The notes: generated by a model not told the origin, from the letters alone. Shown: positions 1 through 9,291, counted from the first letter of the stretch. The stretch: 64,000 nucleotides of DNA from Mediterranea massiliensis (GCA_015060685.1 SUXZ01000006.1:1-64000); one strand, 5' to 3'. Made by a program: numbers and translations.

Positions 1-108
1 ATAATTGGCATTATGTCGTTAGTTTTACTGATTAAATCAATCAAAAGTCAGCTATTGATGCGTATTATATAATAATGTGTATATTACGTTCATAATTAAA
101 AGGTGCAC

Positions 109-142
109 AAAAAAAACAGCCGCTATAAAATTACAGCGGCTG
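109..142 (-). terminator. Rho-independent terminator of the GH43 gene
   Basis: An 8-bp perfect stem (117-124 with 135-142, CAGCCGCT/AGCGGCTG) is followed on the minus strand by eight T residues (109-116). It lies directly downstream of the GH43 stop codon. Nothing else was recognised in bases 1-198. Confidence 0.85.
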
Positions 143-198
143 AAACAATTATTTTGAGGTCAATAGGATTTTATATGCACATACGCATTTGGAAAGGG

Positions 199-1593
199 TT
201 ATTTGAATCGTACCCAATCAATCTCCATCTCTGTATCTGAGGCAGATTCTACAGCAAGGTTCTGCATTCCTTTAGCCTTGTATGGCATAGAGATAGTAAC
301 TTCTTTCCAGTCGGCAGTTGCAGGAATGTCAAGGGTAGCAGTTTTGCCGGCAGTCATTACAACTTTTCCGCCTTGAGGAGCCTTAACATAGAATGTTACA
401 GACTTAGGAGCTTTTTTACCGAAATCAAGTTCGTTAAAGCATACCTTATCTCCAGTCTTAGCGAAGACAGTCTTCCAGCCTTGGAAGTAATTGGTTGTAT
501 CGCAATATTGAATGGTAGCACCCTCGATGCTGCTGTAGCGGTCAATATGAACTTTTCGAGTAGCCTTAACAGGACCTACGCCACGCAAAGTAGGCTTAAT
601 CTCCTGAATGGTACCGTCCTCATTGAAATACAACTTCTCTATCTGTGCAGAACGGTTCTTATCGAAATTGGGAGAGTATGCGTTGTGGTGATAGAAGAAG
701 TACCACTGACCCTTATAGTTTACAATACTATGGTGATTTGTCCAGCAACCATTTTCATGTTCGGCCATAATGATACCTTTGTATTCGTATGGGCCCATAG
801 GATTTTTACTCATTGCGTATCCGATAACCTCAGTATTCTCTCTGACGTATGGATATGTCAGGTAATAGTTTCCATTGTATTCGAATGCGAATGGTCCTTC
901 GGCTTGACGACTTGGAAGACCTTTAAGGCAGTTCACACCTACGCTTGTAAATTCACGATCGCCCCATTTCATTGTCTCTACCGGATTATCCTCAGCTAGT
1001 TCAATCATATTGTCAGCAAGCTTTGCACAACGGCCTGCACCCCAGAAAATATAGCAGTTACCGTCTGATGCCTTAAGAACGCAAGGGTCGATACCATTGA
1101 TACCCTTAATAGGCTCCGGCAGGATTTCATAGGGCCCTTCGGGTTTATCAGCAATGGCTACACCTACCGCGAACCCTCTGCCTTTTGTGGCATTGGGGAA
1201 GTAGAAATAATATTTTCCATCCTTCTCGATACAGTCGGGAGCCCACATGGAATAGGCAGTAGGATTACCCCAAGGAACATCTTCTTGAGTAACGATTACA
1301 CCGTGGTCGGTCCAAGTTGTAAGGTCTTCGGATGAGAACACGTGATAGTCGGCCATACTGAACCAAGGACTTCCATCGAAATGAGTGACTACGCTTGGAA
1401 TGTCGTGAGAGGGGAAAAGATAAAGTTTGTCGTTAAACACGCGAGCAGTTGGGTCTGCTGTAAACTGGTTATTGATAATAGGGTTAGTACCTGTTATCAT
1501 TACATTTTCAGGGAGATTGGATTCATCCAATTCCTGAGGCTGCGTACATGCTACTAACGCAAGCACGGCTGTTAGTGAAATCAATTTTTTCAT
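199..1593 (-). CDS. GH43 family glycoside hydrolase with C-terminal CBM6, lipoprotein
   Basis: Predicted exported beta-xylosidase or alpha-L-arabinofuranosidase acting on plant arabinoxylan or arabinan side chains. The N-terminus is a lipoprotein signal with lipobox LVAC (Cys16), so the enzyme is probably membrane anchored. The five-bladed GH43 domain follows, with the expected acidic triad visible as Asp47 (NQFTADPT, base), Asp169 (GIDPC, pKa modulator) and Glu232 (AEGPF, acid). Residues from about 345 to the end (IEGAT..., ending EIDWVRFK) look like a CBM6 carbohydrate-binding module. Substrate cannot be fixed from sequence. No susC/susD genes lie beside it within the window, so it is either a lone enzyme or the edge of a locus extending to the left. 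A strong terminator follows. Confidence 0.88.
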   Translation of the reverse strand: MKKLISLTAVLALVACTQPQELDESNLPENVMITGTNPIINNQFTADPTARVFNDKLYLFPSHDIPSVVTHFDGSPWFSMADYHVFSSEDLTTWTDHGVIVTQEDVPWGNPTAYSMWAPDCIEKDGKYYFYFPNATKGRGFAVGVAIADKPEGPYEILPEPIKGINGIDPCVLKASDGNCYIFWGAGRCAKLADNMIELAEDNPVETMKWGDREFTSVGVNCLKGLPSRQAEGPFAFEYNGNYYLTYPYVRENTEVIGYAMSKNPMGPYEYKGIIMAEHENGCWTNHHSIVNYKGQWYFFYHHNAYSPNFDKNRSAQIEKLYFNEDGTIQEIKPTLRGVGPVKATRKVHIDRYSSIEGATIQYCDTTNYFQGWKTVFAKTGDKVCFNELDFGKKAPKSVTFYVKAPQGGKVVMTAGKTATLDIPATADWKEVTISMPYKAKGMQNLAVESASDTEMEIDWVRFK

Positions 1594-1690
1594 TATTAAA
1601 AGAAGTTTTTAGTGTTTTTTAAAAAAGGTTATGCTATTTTTTATAAGACTAATTACCCAACCAAAAGTTTAATCTACACCTATTATTTAT

Positions 1691-2191
1691 TTAGAAAAAC
1701 ATGAATTTCTTCAACTCGCAGTTGTTCATCAAAGGGATATCTTGGAGGTCGATGCCTGTAAGAACGGATTGGATGATGCGGCAGAAGTAGCCGTGGCTGA
1801 TTAACAGCAGGGTTTGGCCATCGTGTTGTGCTTTCAGCATCTGCAAAAGCTGACGGGCACGAACGGCACACTGCTCGGCACTCTCTACACTATCGTCAAT
1901 CAGCGCACCGGCAACGGGCTTGCCAACAAGGTTACCCATGTCGCGTTCGCGCAATAAGGGAGTATAAACAGGCGTATAGGATGTTCGCTGCAAGGCAATG
2001 GCGGCCGTATCTTTACAACGTTGCAGGTCGCTACAATAAACGGCATCGAAGTGTAGCTTGGAAAGCGGTTCGCACAAGGTTGCTGCTTGTGCCTTACCCG
2101 ATTCGGAAAGGGTACCGGGTGTCTGTCCTTGGAAAATACCGTTTGCATTTTCTATGGTCTGTCCATGACGGGCCAAGTATAATGTAATCAT
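1691..2191 (-). CDS. Histidine phosphatase family protein (phosphoglycerate-mutase-like)
   Basis: A 166-residue branch-2-type histidine phosphatase. The RHG motif with phosphorylated His9 is at residues 8-10, a second arginine is at Arg58 (SDLQRCKDT), and the C-terminal catalytic His133 sits in ISHG, with Glu82 as likely acid. The length is short for cofactor-dependent phosphoglycerate mutases (about 230-250), so it is more likely a broad phosphatase such as alpha-ribazole phosphatase (CobC-like) or a sugar-phosphate phosphatase. Substrate is unknown. It is separated from GH127 upstream by a terminator hairpin and is probably transcribed on its own or by read-through. Confidence 0.85.
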   Translation of the reverse strand: MITLYLARHGQTIENANGIFQGQTPGTLSESGKAQAATLCEPLSKLHFDAVYCSDLQRCKDTAAIALQRTSYTPVYTPLLRERDMGNLVGKPVAGALIDDSVESAEQCAVRARQLLQMLKAQHDGQTLLLISHGYFCRIIQSVLTGIDLQDIPLMNNCELKKFMFF

Positions 2192-2196
2192 ATTAG

Positions 2197-2230
2197 AAAA
2201 AGTATCCCCGACAGGATTCCTATCGGGGAT
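2197..2230 (-). terminator. Terminator hairpin after the GH127 gene
   Basis: ATCCCCGA (2204-2211) pairs with TCGGGGAT (2223-2230); on the minus strand the stem is followed after two bases by a run of five T (2197-2201). It lies between the GH127 stop and the phosphatase start, so it probably ends the folP-to-GH127 transcript. Confidence 0.7.
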
Positions 2231-2242
2231 GATAATGCATAT

Positions 2243-4645
2243 TTATTTAATCAATCTCACATAGAAGACTCCACCGGCTACGGTGCCAGGCTTACTTTGG
2301 AAGCGCACATTGATAACCTCCTTGCCCTTGAGCCATTCGGCAGGAATCTGATATTCGGCATTCACAAATGCTTCGCGTTTCCACTTGCCGACAATGTTTT
2401 CGGTAGCCAGCACTTGTCCGTCGATAAGGATATCGAACGAGCGGTTGCCGCTTTCATTACCCCAATAGCGCACCATCAACGTCAAGTTCTCTTCGCCCTT
2501 GGTATCCATGTTATAGGCAAAGAATCCACCGTTCTTGGCATCGCGCCATCCTTCGCCTTGGAAGTGTCCGCGTTCCGAGCGTTCGGCCTTCATGTTATGA
2601 TCCACCTCGGGTTGTTGCTCGGCTGTAGCCACAGCATCAATGGTACGGGCATCGAGTTCCAATTTTTGCTTTTCGGCTTCGCGCATGCTTTGTTGGTAAT
2701 CGGCATATTCGCCCTTGGTCATACTGAGCCAGTACATCATGTAACGGCTATCGTGGATATGGCAGAAGGGCTCCAACTCGAGATTCTTGTATTTCTCTTC
2801 GAACAATCCTGGAACGGTGAAGTGCATTGGCTTCCCATCTACGGGTTGCATATTCTGAAGCTTCTGAACAATCTCCTCGCGTTCGCCAATGAGGAACGGA
2901 GTATCGAACAACGATACCAACGGACCGTGAGCAATGTGCGCCCAACGTCCATCGTCGGCTACCAAACCATCCAAACGCTCAGTACCCATGCGAGCACCCA
3001 ACAAGATAGGACCACGCATAATGGCAATGTAATTAGAGAGGTTAGGCAACTCTTCTACTGTAACCTTCATAGGCATTGTCACTTCAATTACATCGCCCTT
3101 CTTCCATTTGCGATCAATTTCGATATAAGATGATGGTTGTGCGCCAACGGCATAATCCTTGCCGTTACAAATCACCTTCATTTCTCCGGGCTTCACCCAC
3201 CATGGGCAACGAATCTTCAGTTTCATTTTTTGAGATTTAGACTTCTTATCCACGGTGAAACGGACAGTTTCTTCATTAGGGAAGTTGGTCTCTTGTGTCA
3301 ACACAAACTTCTTCTCTTTCCAATTGAGTTTTGAAGCAACAAAGAGGTTTATATAAAGTTCATCATCGGTATGTGTATAGATAAACTCACCATACTTGCC
3401 GTGATTCTCCATACCTGTACCTACACAACACCACATACCGCTGTTAGGAGCCGAATAGACTCGATAGTGTGCCGGACGGGCAGAAGTGAAATATACATAA
3501 CCACCGTGTTCGGGATGTTGGGTAGAAAGGATGTGGTTGAACATAGCGCGTTCATAGTAGTCGGCATAACGCACATCACCCGTCATACGGAAGAGGTTTT
3601 GTGTCAACTTCATCATGTTGTTGGTGTTGCACGATTCGGGGCCTTCACGGTCGTCCACATAGCTCTTGCAATCGTCGGCCGATGCAAAGTGTTCGCGACG
3701 GCTATTACCACCAAACGACAATGAACGGGTGTTTACCACTGTTTCCCAAAAGAATTCCGATGCCTTTTGATAGTAAGCAGCATCTTCTGTCTGGCCGGCA
3801 AGTGCCAACATCTCGGCTGTACGGGCATGACCTACCACCTTCGGTACTTGTGTATTGGCATGTTTGTTATCCAAGTTGTCCACACCTTTTGCCATGCTAT
3901 CCAGCAACCAGTGATGAGCAAAACGCTTTGAAGTCTCCAGATACTTCACGTCGCCAGTCATTTGGTAAGCATCGGCATACACTTCGTTCATACCGCCAAA
4001 CTCTTGGCCGCACATCTGTTCCATCTGTTCGTCGCTCAACGGAGAAAGCACATTGTATCCCCAGTCGCAAAGTTTCAGGAACATATCCTTGGCTTGTTCG
4101 CTACCGGCATACATCCAAGCATCGCGCAAACCGGCAAAGGTTTTGTGGATATTGTACCAAGGCACCCAATAGCGGTGTACAAAGCCAACATTGCCTTTGT
4201 TCACTTCGCTCCAGATGCGTGCGCCATCGGGCACACCACCTACATAGCCATTTCCATTTGCCTCCTGGCAGCGTTGCAATTCGGCAAGCACATAATCCAA
4301 TCTCTCCTTACATGCCTGGTTGCCGGTTGCGGCATAGTGAATGGCCAAGGCCGAGATATAGTGACCACCGACATGACCGTCCAATCCCTCCCAGTTGGGG
4401 AAGTATTCGGCCTTCTTAGGCAGACCGGCCTCTTTCAAGAAAGGAGCCAACAGACGGTCGGTATCATATTGTAACAATACATCCACATTCAAATCCATGG
4501 CATGTTTGAAAGGGCCATCGAGCAATTCAACTTCCGCCAAGGAGAATGTGTTAGGATAAAGTTTGTCTTGCGACATAGCCTGAGTCGAAGGAAAGAGCAT
4601 CGCAATGCCCAACAAAATCATTTTAAGAGTTCTTGTTATTTTCAT
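2243..4645 (-). CDS. GH127 family (DUF1680) beta-L-arabinofuranosidase-like protein
   Basis: An 800-residue protein with a signal peptide (ends near AMSQ, residue 26), followed by an (alpha/alpha)6-barrel glycosidase of the GH127/DUF1680 family and beta-sandwich domains. GH127 enzymes use a zinc-bound cysteine nucleophile. The expected ligands are visible: Glu337 and Cys339 in GPESCNT, and the Cys406-Cys407 pair in MWCCVGTG, the first being the probable nucleophile. The extra C-terminal 150 residues (after about 650) form another beta-rich domain. The family removes beta-L-arabinofuranose from extensin-type plant glycoproteins and RG-II; exact specificity here is inferred only. It starts 23 bp after pmbA and looks co-transcribed with it, an unusual partner for tldD/pmbA. 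Confidence 0.88.
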   Translation of the reverse strand: MKITRTLKMILLGIAMLFPSTQAMSQDKLYPNTFSLAEVELLDGPFKHAMDLNVDVLLQYDTDRLLAPFLKEAGLPKKAEYFPNWEGLDGHVGGHYISALAIHYAATGNQACKERLDYVLAELQRCQEANGNGYVGGVPDGARIWSEVNKGNVGFVHRYWVPWYNIHKTFAGLRDAWMYAGSEQAKDMFLKLCDWGYNVLSPLSDEQMEQMCGQEFGGMNEVYADAYQMTGDVKYLETSKRFAHHWLLDSMAKGVDNLDNKHANTQVPKVVGHARTAEMLALAGQTEDAAYYQKASEFFWETVVNTRSLSFGGNSRREHFASADDCKSYVDDREGPESCNTNNMMKLTQNLFRMTGDVRYADYYERAMFNHILSTQHPEHGGYVYFTSARPAHYRVYSAPNSGMWCCVGTGMENHGKYGEFIYTHTDDELYINLFVASKLNWKEKKFVLTQETNFPNEETVRFTVDKKSKSQKMKLKIRCPWWVKPGEMKVICNGKDYAVGAQPSSYIEIDRKWKKGDVIEVTMPMKVTVEELPNLSNYIAIMRGPILLGARMGTERLDGLVADDGRWAHIAHGPLVSLFDTPFLIGEREEIVQKLQNMQPVDGKPMHFTVPGLFEEKYKNLELEPFCHIHDSRYMMYWLSMTKGEYADYQQSMREAEKQKLELDARTIDAVATAEQQPEVDHNMKAERSERGHFQGEGWRDAKNGGFFAYNMDTKGEENLTLMVRYWGNESGNRSFDILIDGQVLATENIVGKWKREAFVNAEYQIPAEWLKGKEVINVRFQSKPGTVAGGVFYVRLIK

Positions 4646-4668
4646 GATTTAATACACTATAGTTAAAA

Positions 4669-6021
4669 TTATAATCCACTGAAGTTCACCCCTTCGAATA
4701 CCAACGAAGGAATGCGCCAAGAGCGATTGTCGGGAGCATCGTTTCCAATAGCTACCAGCGAGCTCCACAACGTAAGCATGTTTCCTGTAATGTTCATTTC
4801 GTTCACGGGTTGAGTCAACTTGCCGTTTTCAATCAGGAATCCCTCAATACCATACGAGAAGTCGCCTGTCGAACTGTTGCAATTACCGCCATTGAATCCT
4901 GTAACCAAGATACCGTTTTTCACATCGGCAATCAGTCCGTTCAAATCCTTGTTACCCGGCTTCATTACCAATAATGATGGTGAACTGATGGTTGGCTCAA
5001 CCTCCATCTTCTTGGCATTGTAGGTATCAATGAAATAGGTCTTCAATACACCCTCTTCGAAGATGGCACGAGGTTCGGTTGCCACACCTTCGGCATCGAA
5101 GTAACGGGCACCACTTGCTCCCACCAAATGAGGCTCGTCGAGCAATGTAACCTTATCCGATACCACTTTCTGTCCCAACTTATCCAAGAGGAACGAGTTC
5201 TTTTGCTGCAAAGCCGAGCCAAGCAGTGCGCTAAGCAACGGATTGCCCAACTGAGTGACATTCAAGTAATCCACCACCATGGTGTATTTACCCGACTTCA
5301 CCTTCTTCTGTCCCAACTTGCGTAACACACGCTCCAATGCCTTGCTACCTATATCGGTCTTTTTCAGATTCTTGTAGAAGAGGCTGCTCTCGCTCCAATA
5401 ATCCGACGGACGGGCTTCGCCTTCGCCCTTGATAGAGACACTGGCCGAAACATTTGTCCAGGTGCGTTTCGATTCGCCTTCGAATCCGTTGCTGATGAGC
5501 TGGTAGGATGCACTTTCGCCATCCGAATAAGCGGTACTTACGGAGATGATGCGTTCGTCTTTCCCCATTACCTCCTCGGCTGCTGCTTGCGCCAAAGCTA
5601 CCTTTTCATCGGGGTTGATGTTTGCCAACGACTCATCGAACAGTTGCAAATCGGGCTTTCCACCTTTATAATATCGTGCTGGATCGGCCAAGATACGCGA
5701 ATCATCAGGAGCCAAATAACGGGTCGATTCAATGCCGTTTACGATAAACTTTTCCAATTCGGCCTTGTTCAAGCGATTGGTAGAGAACGAACCAAAACGG
5801 CCATCCACATACAGGCTCAAGCTCAAACCACCTTCGGATGCTTGTTGCAAGCGGTCCATCTTGCCATCGCGCAACTCGAACGAAGCATTCGAATTGGCAT
5901 ACAATTGTACTTTTGCAGCCTGGCAACCATTCTTCAAGGCAAAATCCATTGCCCATTGTGCCAGTTTTTTATTCTTATCTGTAATCATTGTATTCAGTTC
6001 TAAGTTGTTAGTAATTATCAT
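4669..6021 (-). CDS. pmbA: TldE/PmbA-family metallopeptidase subunit
   Basis: The TldE (PmbA) half of the TldD/TldE metalloprotease, a heterodimer known in other bacteria to cleave unfolded or modified peptides such as microcin precursors and antitoxins. Its sequence matches TldE by overall layout (about 450 residues, N-terminal swapped-hairpin domain, C-terminal beta-barrel with ITGNMLTLW and PSLVFEGVNFSGL) and lacks the HExxxH motif, as expected. The first ATG (6021) overlaps the tldD stop as ATGA, implying translational coupling; a second ATG at 5988 (MITDKNKK) would give a more typical N-terminus. No signal peptide is visible with either start. Confidence 0.88.
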   Translation of the reverse strand: MIITNNLELNTMITDKNKKLAQWAMDFALKNGCQAAKVQLYANSNASFELRDGKMDRLQQASEGGLSLSLYVDGRFGSFSTNRLNKAELEKFIVNGIESTRYLAPDDSRILADPARYYKGGKPDLQLFDESLANINPDEKVALAQAAAEEVMGKDERIISVSTAYSDGESASYQLISNGFEGESKRTWTNVSASVSIKGEGEARPSDYWSESSLFYKNLKKTDIGSKALERVLRKLGQKKVKSGKYTMVVDYLNVTQLGNPLLSALLGSALQQKNSFLLDKLGQKVVSDKVTLLDEPHLVGASGARYFDAEGVATEPRAIFEEGVLKTYFIDTYNAKKMEVEPTISSPSLLVMKPGNKDLNGLIADVKNGILVTGFNGGNCNSSTGDFSYGIEGFLIENGKLTQPVNEMNITGNMLTLWSSLVAIGNDAPDNRSWRIPSLVFEGVNFSGL

Positions 6022-7550
6022 TCACCGCCTACAGTCAGCTTGCTGACCAATGCAGATGGCATACCGCAAGTAACCGGACAAGATTGTCCATCCTTGCCGC
6101 AAGTCCAGGTTCCGTTATCGATTTCGGCATTTGCTGCAACCATTGTAATATCGGCCAAAGCCTTCGGGCCGTTACCGATGATGTTGATATCCTTGATTGG
6201 TTGTGTCAGCTTACCGTCCTCAATCAGGTAGCCAGACTTCACGAAGAAGGTAAAGTCGCCGGCACCGATTTGCACCTGTCCGTTGGTAAACTGTTGTGCA
6301 TAGATACCTTTCTTTACGGTAGAGATAATCTCCTCTTCGGTTACATTGCCTGCTTCCATATAGGTGGCACGCATACGGGGGATAGGTACGTTGCGGAAGG
6401 TGTCGCGACGGCCATTACCTGTTGACGGCACGCCATAGTGCTTGGCACTGATGCGGTCGTGCAGGTAGCTGGTGAGTACACCATCCTTAACGATGTATGT
6501 CTTCTGTCCTTCCACACCTTCGTCATCGAAGTTCACCGAACCGCGATTGAACGGAATGGTAGCATCGTCCACCACATTTATATGTTCATTACAGATTTTC
6601 TTTCCCAACAAATCGCAGAAGATTGAGGTACGCTTACGGTTGAAGTCGGCCTCGAAAGCATGTCCGATTGCCTCGTGCAACAAGATTCCCGAACCACCGG
6701 CAGCCATCACCACCGGCATCTCTCCACCTTTTGGTTTTACTGCCTTGAACAAGATAGCCGTATTATCTACCGCCTCGCGGGCCAGCACATTAATCAAATC
6801 TTCGTTCAGGAACTCGAAACCTTTACGATAGGCGCGGGCAGCATAGCTATTCTCCATCTGGCCGTTCTCTTCCATGATACAAACAGCACCCAATGTTACC
6901 ATCGGGCGATAGTCGTAATAGGTAACACCTTCCGAGTTGCAGAACAACACATGCGTTGTGGTATCGCCCAAAGAGGCTTGCACCTTACGCACACGCTTGT
7001 CCAACGAAAAGATCTTGTCGTTCAGCTTTTGCAGATAGGGCATCTTTTCTTTCAGTTGAACCTCTTCCCATGGAGTAGTCACCACGTAGCGGTTCTTTTC
7101 CAAACGCTTTTCCTGGAAAGCAGCCGGCTTGCTTGTCTGATTGGAAGATGCAATACGGGCGGCCGTACGGGCGGCACGCAACATCTCTTCCAACGTAACA
7201 CCCTCTACATAGGCATAGCCTGTTTGGTCGCCCGCCAGTACACGGACACCCATACCGAAGTCGATGCTTGAACCGCAACGGTTCACCTGTCCATCCATCA
7301 AGGCGATGCTGTTATTGAACGAGTGTTCGAAGTATAGGTCGGCATAGTCACCACCCTTTTCAAGGGCAGCAGCCAAAACCTTTTTCAAGTCCGACTCGGT
7401 TACACCAAAGTGATTCATCGCTGCATTTACGCCACCCATGCTTCCCACAACCAGCGGTTTGTCTTGACACGATGACATCATTACAGAGGGCACTGCCAAT
7501 GAGCCTAATAGTGCCATACCTCCTGTACGTAAAAAATCTCTTCTGTCCAT
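6018..7550 (-). CDS. tldD: TldD-family metallopeptidase with twin-arginine-like N-terminus
   Basis: The catalytic subunit of the TldD/TldE protease. The zinc motif HExxxH is at residues 292-297 (HEAIGH) within LLHEAIGHAFEAD, preceded by a glycine-rich GGSGI strand. The N-terminus reads MDRRDFLRTGG followed by a hydrophobic stretch and SSCQ, which fits a twin-arginine (Tat) signal or a Tat lipoprotein; ordinary TldD proteins are cytoplasmic. Length (510) is about 30 longer than E. coli TldD, accounted for by this leader. It lies 5 bp after cdaA and overlaps pmbA by 4 bp, so the two subunits are made together. Confidence 0.9.
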   Translation of the reverse strand: MDRRDFLRTGGMALLGSLAVPSVMMSSCQDKPLVVGSMGGVNAAMNHFGVTESDLKKVLAAALEKGGDYADLYFEHSFNNSIALMDGQVNRCGSSIDFGMGVRVLAGDQTGYAYVEGVTLEEMLRAARTAARIASSNQTSKPAAFQEKRLEKNRYVVTTPWEEVQLKEKMPYLQKLNDKIFSLDKRVRKVQASLGDTTTHVLFCNSEGVTYYDYRPMVTLGAVCIMEENGQMENSYAARAYRKGFEFLNEDLINVLAREAVDNTAILFKAVKPKGGEMPVVMAAGGSGILLHEAIGHAFEADFNRKRTSIFCDLLGKKICNEHINVVDDATIPFNRGSVNFDDEGVEGQKTYIVKDGVLTSYLHDRISAKHYGVPSTGNGRRDTFRNVPIPRMRATYMEAGNVTEEEIISTVKKGIYAQQFTNGQVQIGAGDFTFFVKSGYLIEDGKLTQPIKDINIIGNGPKALADITMVAANAEIDNGTWTCGKDGQSCPVTCGMPSALVSKLTVGGE

Positions 7551-7555
7551 TTGTC

Positions 7556-8341
7556 TTATTCTGATTTCTTAATTAACGATTCTTCTTTTTTAGTCAAAAT
7601 GCGCTCCAATTCCTCTGGAGTTAAGTGCAGATAAAATTTCCCTTCATGAGCAACGGAAATATAGCCTGTCTCCTCGGACACTATGATTGCTTGCGCATCC
7701 GACACTTGCGAGATGCCTAAAGCTGCCCGATGGCGTAAGCCCAGTTCTTTGGGAATGTCAAGGTTATGCGATACCGGCAAGATGCATCCGGCTGCTTTAA
7801 TCCGTCCTTTGCTAATCACCATCGCACCGTCGTGCAACGGGCTGTTCTTGAAGAAGATGTTCTCTATCAAACGTTGGTTGATGCGGGCATCTATGGTATC
7901 GCCGGTTTGCATCACATCGTTCAACGCCACATAGCGTTCTATCACAATCAGTGCGCCCACTTTCTGCTTGGCCATGTTCATGCAAGCCATTACGATGGGC
8001 ACCATATCGTCGTGTTCGATGGTGTTTTTCTTTCCACGGGTAAAGAAGCGTACCAGTCCACTGGCATGGTTGTGCGAGCCCAATGTGAACAGGAAGTGGC
8101 GGATTTCCTTCTGGAAGATGACGATCAAGGCTATCACTCCCACGCTGACCAGCTTGTCGAATATCGAACCTAACAGTTTCATCTCCAACACCTGCGAAAC
8201 AATCAGCCACAACAGGATGAAAACCATGATGCCGCTAAACACATTGATGGAGCCTGATGCTTTCATCAGCTTGTACAGGTAGTACAACAAGAAGGCTACC
8301 AGCAGGATATCTATAAAGTCTTTTATTCCAAATTCTATCAT
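7556..8341 (-). CDS. cdaA: Diadenylate cyclase CdaA (DisA_N domain)
   Basis: Membrane-bound diadenylate cyclase that makes the second messenger c-di-AMP from two ATP. About three hydrophobic segments occupy residues 8-80, followed by the DAC domain with the two diagnostic motifs DGA (171-173, in SPLHDGAM) and RHR (203-205, in LRHRAALG). Length (261) matches CdaA of Bacteroidetes and Firmicutes. Its ATG overlaps the folP stop (ATGA), as in the conserved folP-cdaA pair of this phylum. c-di-AMP generally controls potassium transport and envelope stress; no CdaR-like partner or phosphodiesterase lies in this window. Confidence 0.94.
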   Translation of the reverse strand: MIEFGIKDFIDILLVAFLLYYLYKLMKASGSINVFSGIMVFILLWLIVSQVLEMKLLGSIFDKLVSVGVIALIVIFQKEIRHFLFTLGSHNHASGLVRFFTRGKKNTIEHDDMVPIVMACMNMAKQKVGALIVIERYVALNDVMQTGDTIDARINQRLIENIFFKNSPLHDGAMVISKGRIKAAGCILPVSHNLDIPKELGLRHRAALGISQVSDAQAIIVSEETGYISVAHEGKFYLHLTPEELERILTKKEESLIKKSE

Positions 8342-9195
8342 ATATGTAGATTTTCTTCAAGTTTTCCGACTATCTTTACTGCCTGACGGGCCTCCTTCAC
8401 ATCGTGTACCCTCAGGATGTTGGCACCCTTCAACAAGGCTATAGTATGAAGGGAGATGGTACCATTCAAGGCCTCATCCGGTGTTGTTTCAAGCAGTTTA
8501 TACACCATCGACTTACGCGATACGCCCACCAAGAGAGGAAGGTCGAACAAGCTCAATTCGTGCAAGTTGGCCAACAGTTGGTAGTTATGCTCCAACGTCT
8601 TGCCAAATCCGAAACCCGGGTCAAGGATTATATCCTTTGCTCCCAACTTGCGCAACGCATCTATCTGCTTGGCAAAGAAGAGGCAAACCTCCTTCAAGAT
8701 GTGCTGATAGTGCGGATGCTGCTGCATGGTTTCGGGGGTACCCTGCATGTGGGTCATTACATACGGCACACCCAATTGGGCTACCGTAGGAAACATCTCG
8801 CCATCCATCTGACCGGCCGAGATGTCGTTGACAATGGCTACCCCAAACTCTTCCACACACATCCTGGCCACTTGGCTACGATAGGTATCTACCGACAATA
8901 CGGCCTCGGGCCACACCTCTCTGACCAAAGAGAGCCCCTTGCGCAAACGTTCCATCTCTTCCTGCAACGAAGGTTGCTGAGCACCCGGGCGGGTAGAACA
9001 TGCACCCACATCCACCATATCTGCCCCCTCGTTGCGCATTTGCTCGATACGCCCCACCACCTGTTCGGCGGTTTGCATACGGCTTCCGCCAAAAAAGGAG
9101 TCGGGCGTCAGGTTCAGAATACCCATCACTCGTGGGGTAGAGAGATCCATCAGCGCACCATTCAGGTTGATATATTGCGGTTGTTTATGGCTCAT
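8338..9195 (-). CDS. folP: Dihydropteroate synthase
   Basis: Folate-pathway enzyme condensing 6-hydroxymethyl-7,8-dihydropterin pyrophosphate with p-aminobenzoate; the target of sulfonamides. The family signature GILNLTPDSFF is near residues 25-35, then DVGACSTRPGA (pABA loop 2), IVNDISAG, and DPGFGFGKT with VGVSRKSM near the C-terminus. Length 285 is normal. It begins a minus-strand operon (folP-cdaA-tldD-pmbA-GH127) and is divergent from murF; a TAnnTTTG promoter lies 26 bp upstream. Confidence 0.95.
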   Translation of the reverse strand: MSHKQPQYINLNGALMDLSTPRVMGILNLTPDSFFGGSRMQTAEQVVGRIEQMRNEGADMVDVGACSTRPGAQQPSLQEEMERLRKGLSLVREVWPEAVLSVDTYRSQVARMCVEEFGVAIVNDISAGQMDGEMFPTVAQLGVPYVMTHMQGTPETMQQHPHYQHILKEVCLFFAKQIDALRKLGAKDIILDPGFGFGKTLEHNYQLLANLHELSLFDLPLLVGVSRKSMVYKLLETTPDEALNGTISLHTIALLKGANILRVHDVKEARQAVKIVGKLEENLHI

Positions 9196-9221
9196 TGCAA
9201 CATCAAATTGTTTATCGCCTA

Positions 9222-9229
9222 CAAACTTA
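9222..9229 (-). promoter_or_regulatory. Bacteroidetes-type -7 element for the folP operon
   Basis: The minus strand reads TAAGTTTG here, matching the TAnnTTTG consensus, 26 bp before the folP start. No clear TTTG -33 box was found at the usual spacing. Confidence 0.45.
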
Positions 9230-9283
9230 CAAATAAAATTACATTATTTTAGCAATAAAAGGCATAAATCCCCATTTTTTGCG

Positions 9284-9291
9284 TAAGTTTG
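9284..9291 (+). promoter_or_regulatory. Bacteroidetes-type -7 element for murF
   Basis: TAAGTTTG matches the TAnnTTTG consensus, 28 bp before the murF ATG. The -33 box is not evident. It mirrors the folP -7 element on the other strand. Confidence 0.45.

Noticed and set aside
3601..4474. Long frames opposite GH127
   Set aside because: Shadow frames caused by codon bias in the real gene; no recognisable domain and no promoter.
199..4645. A full polysaccharide utilisation locus around GH43 and GH127
   Set aside because: No susC/susD pair, no hybrid two-component system and no sigma/anti-sigma pair lies nearby within the window.
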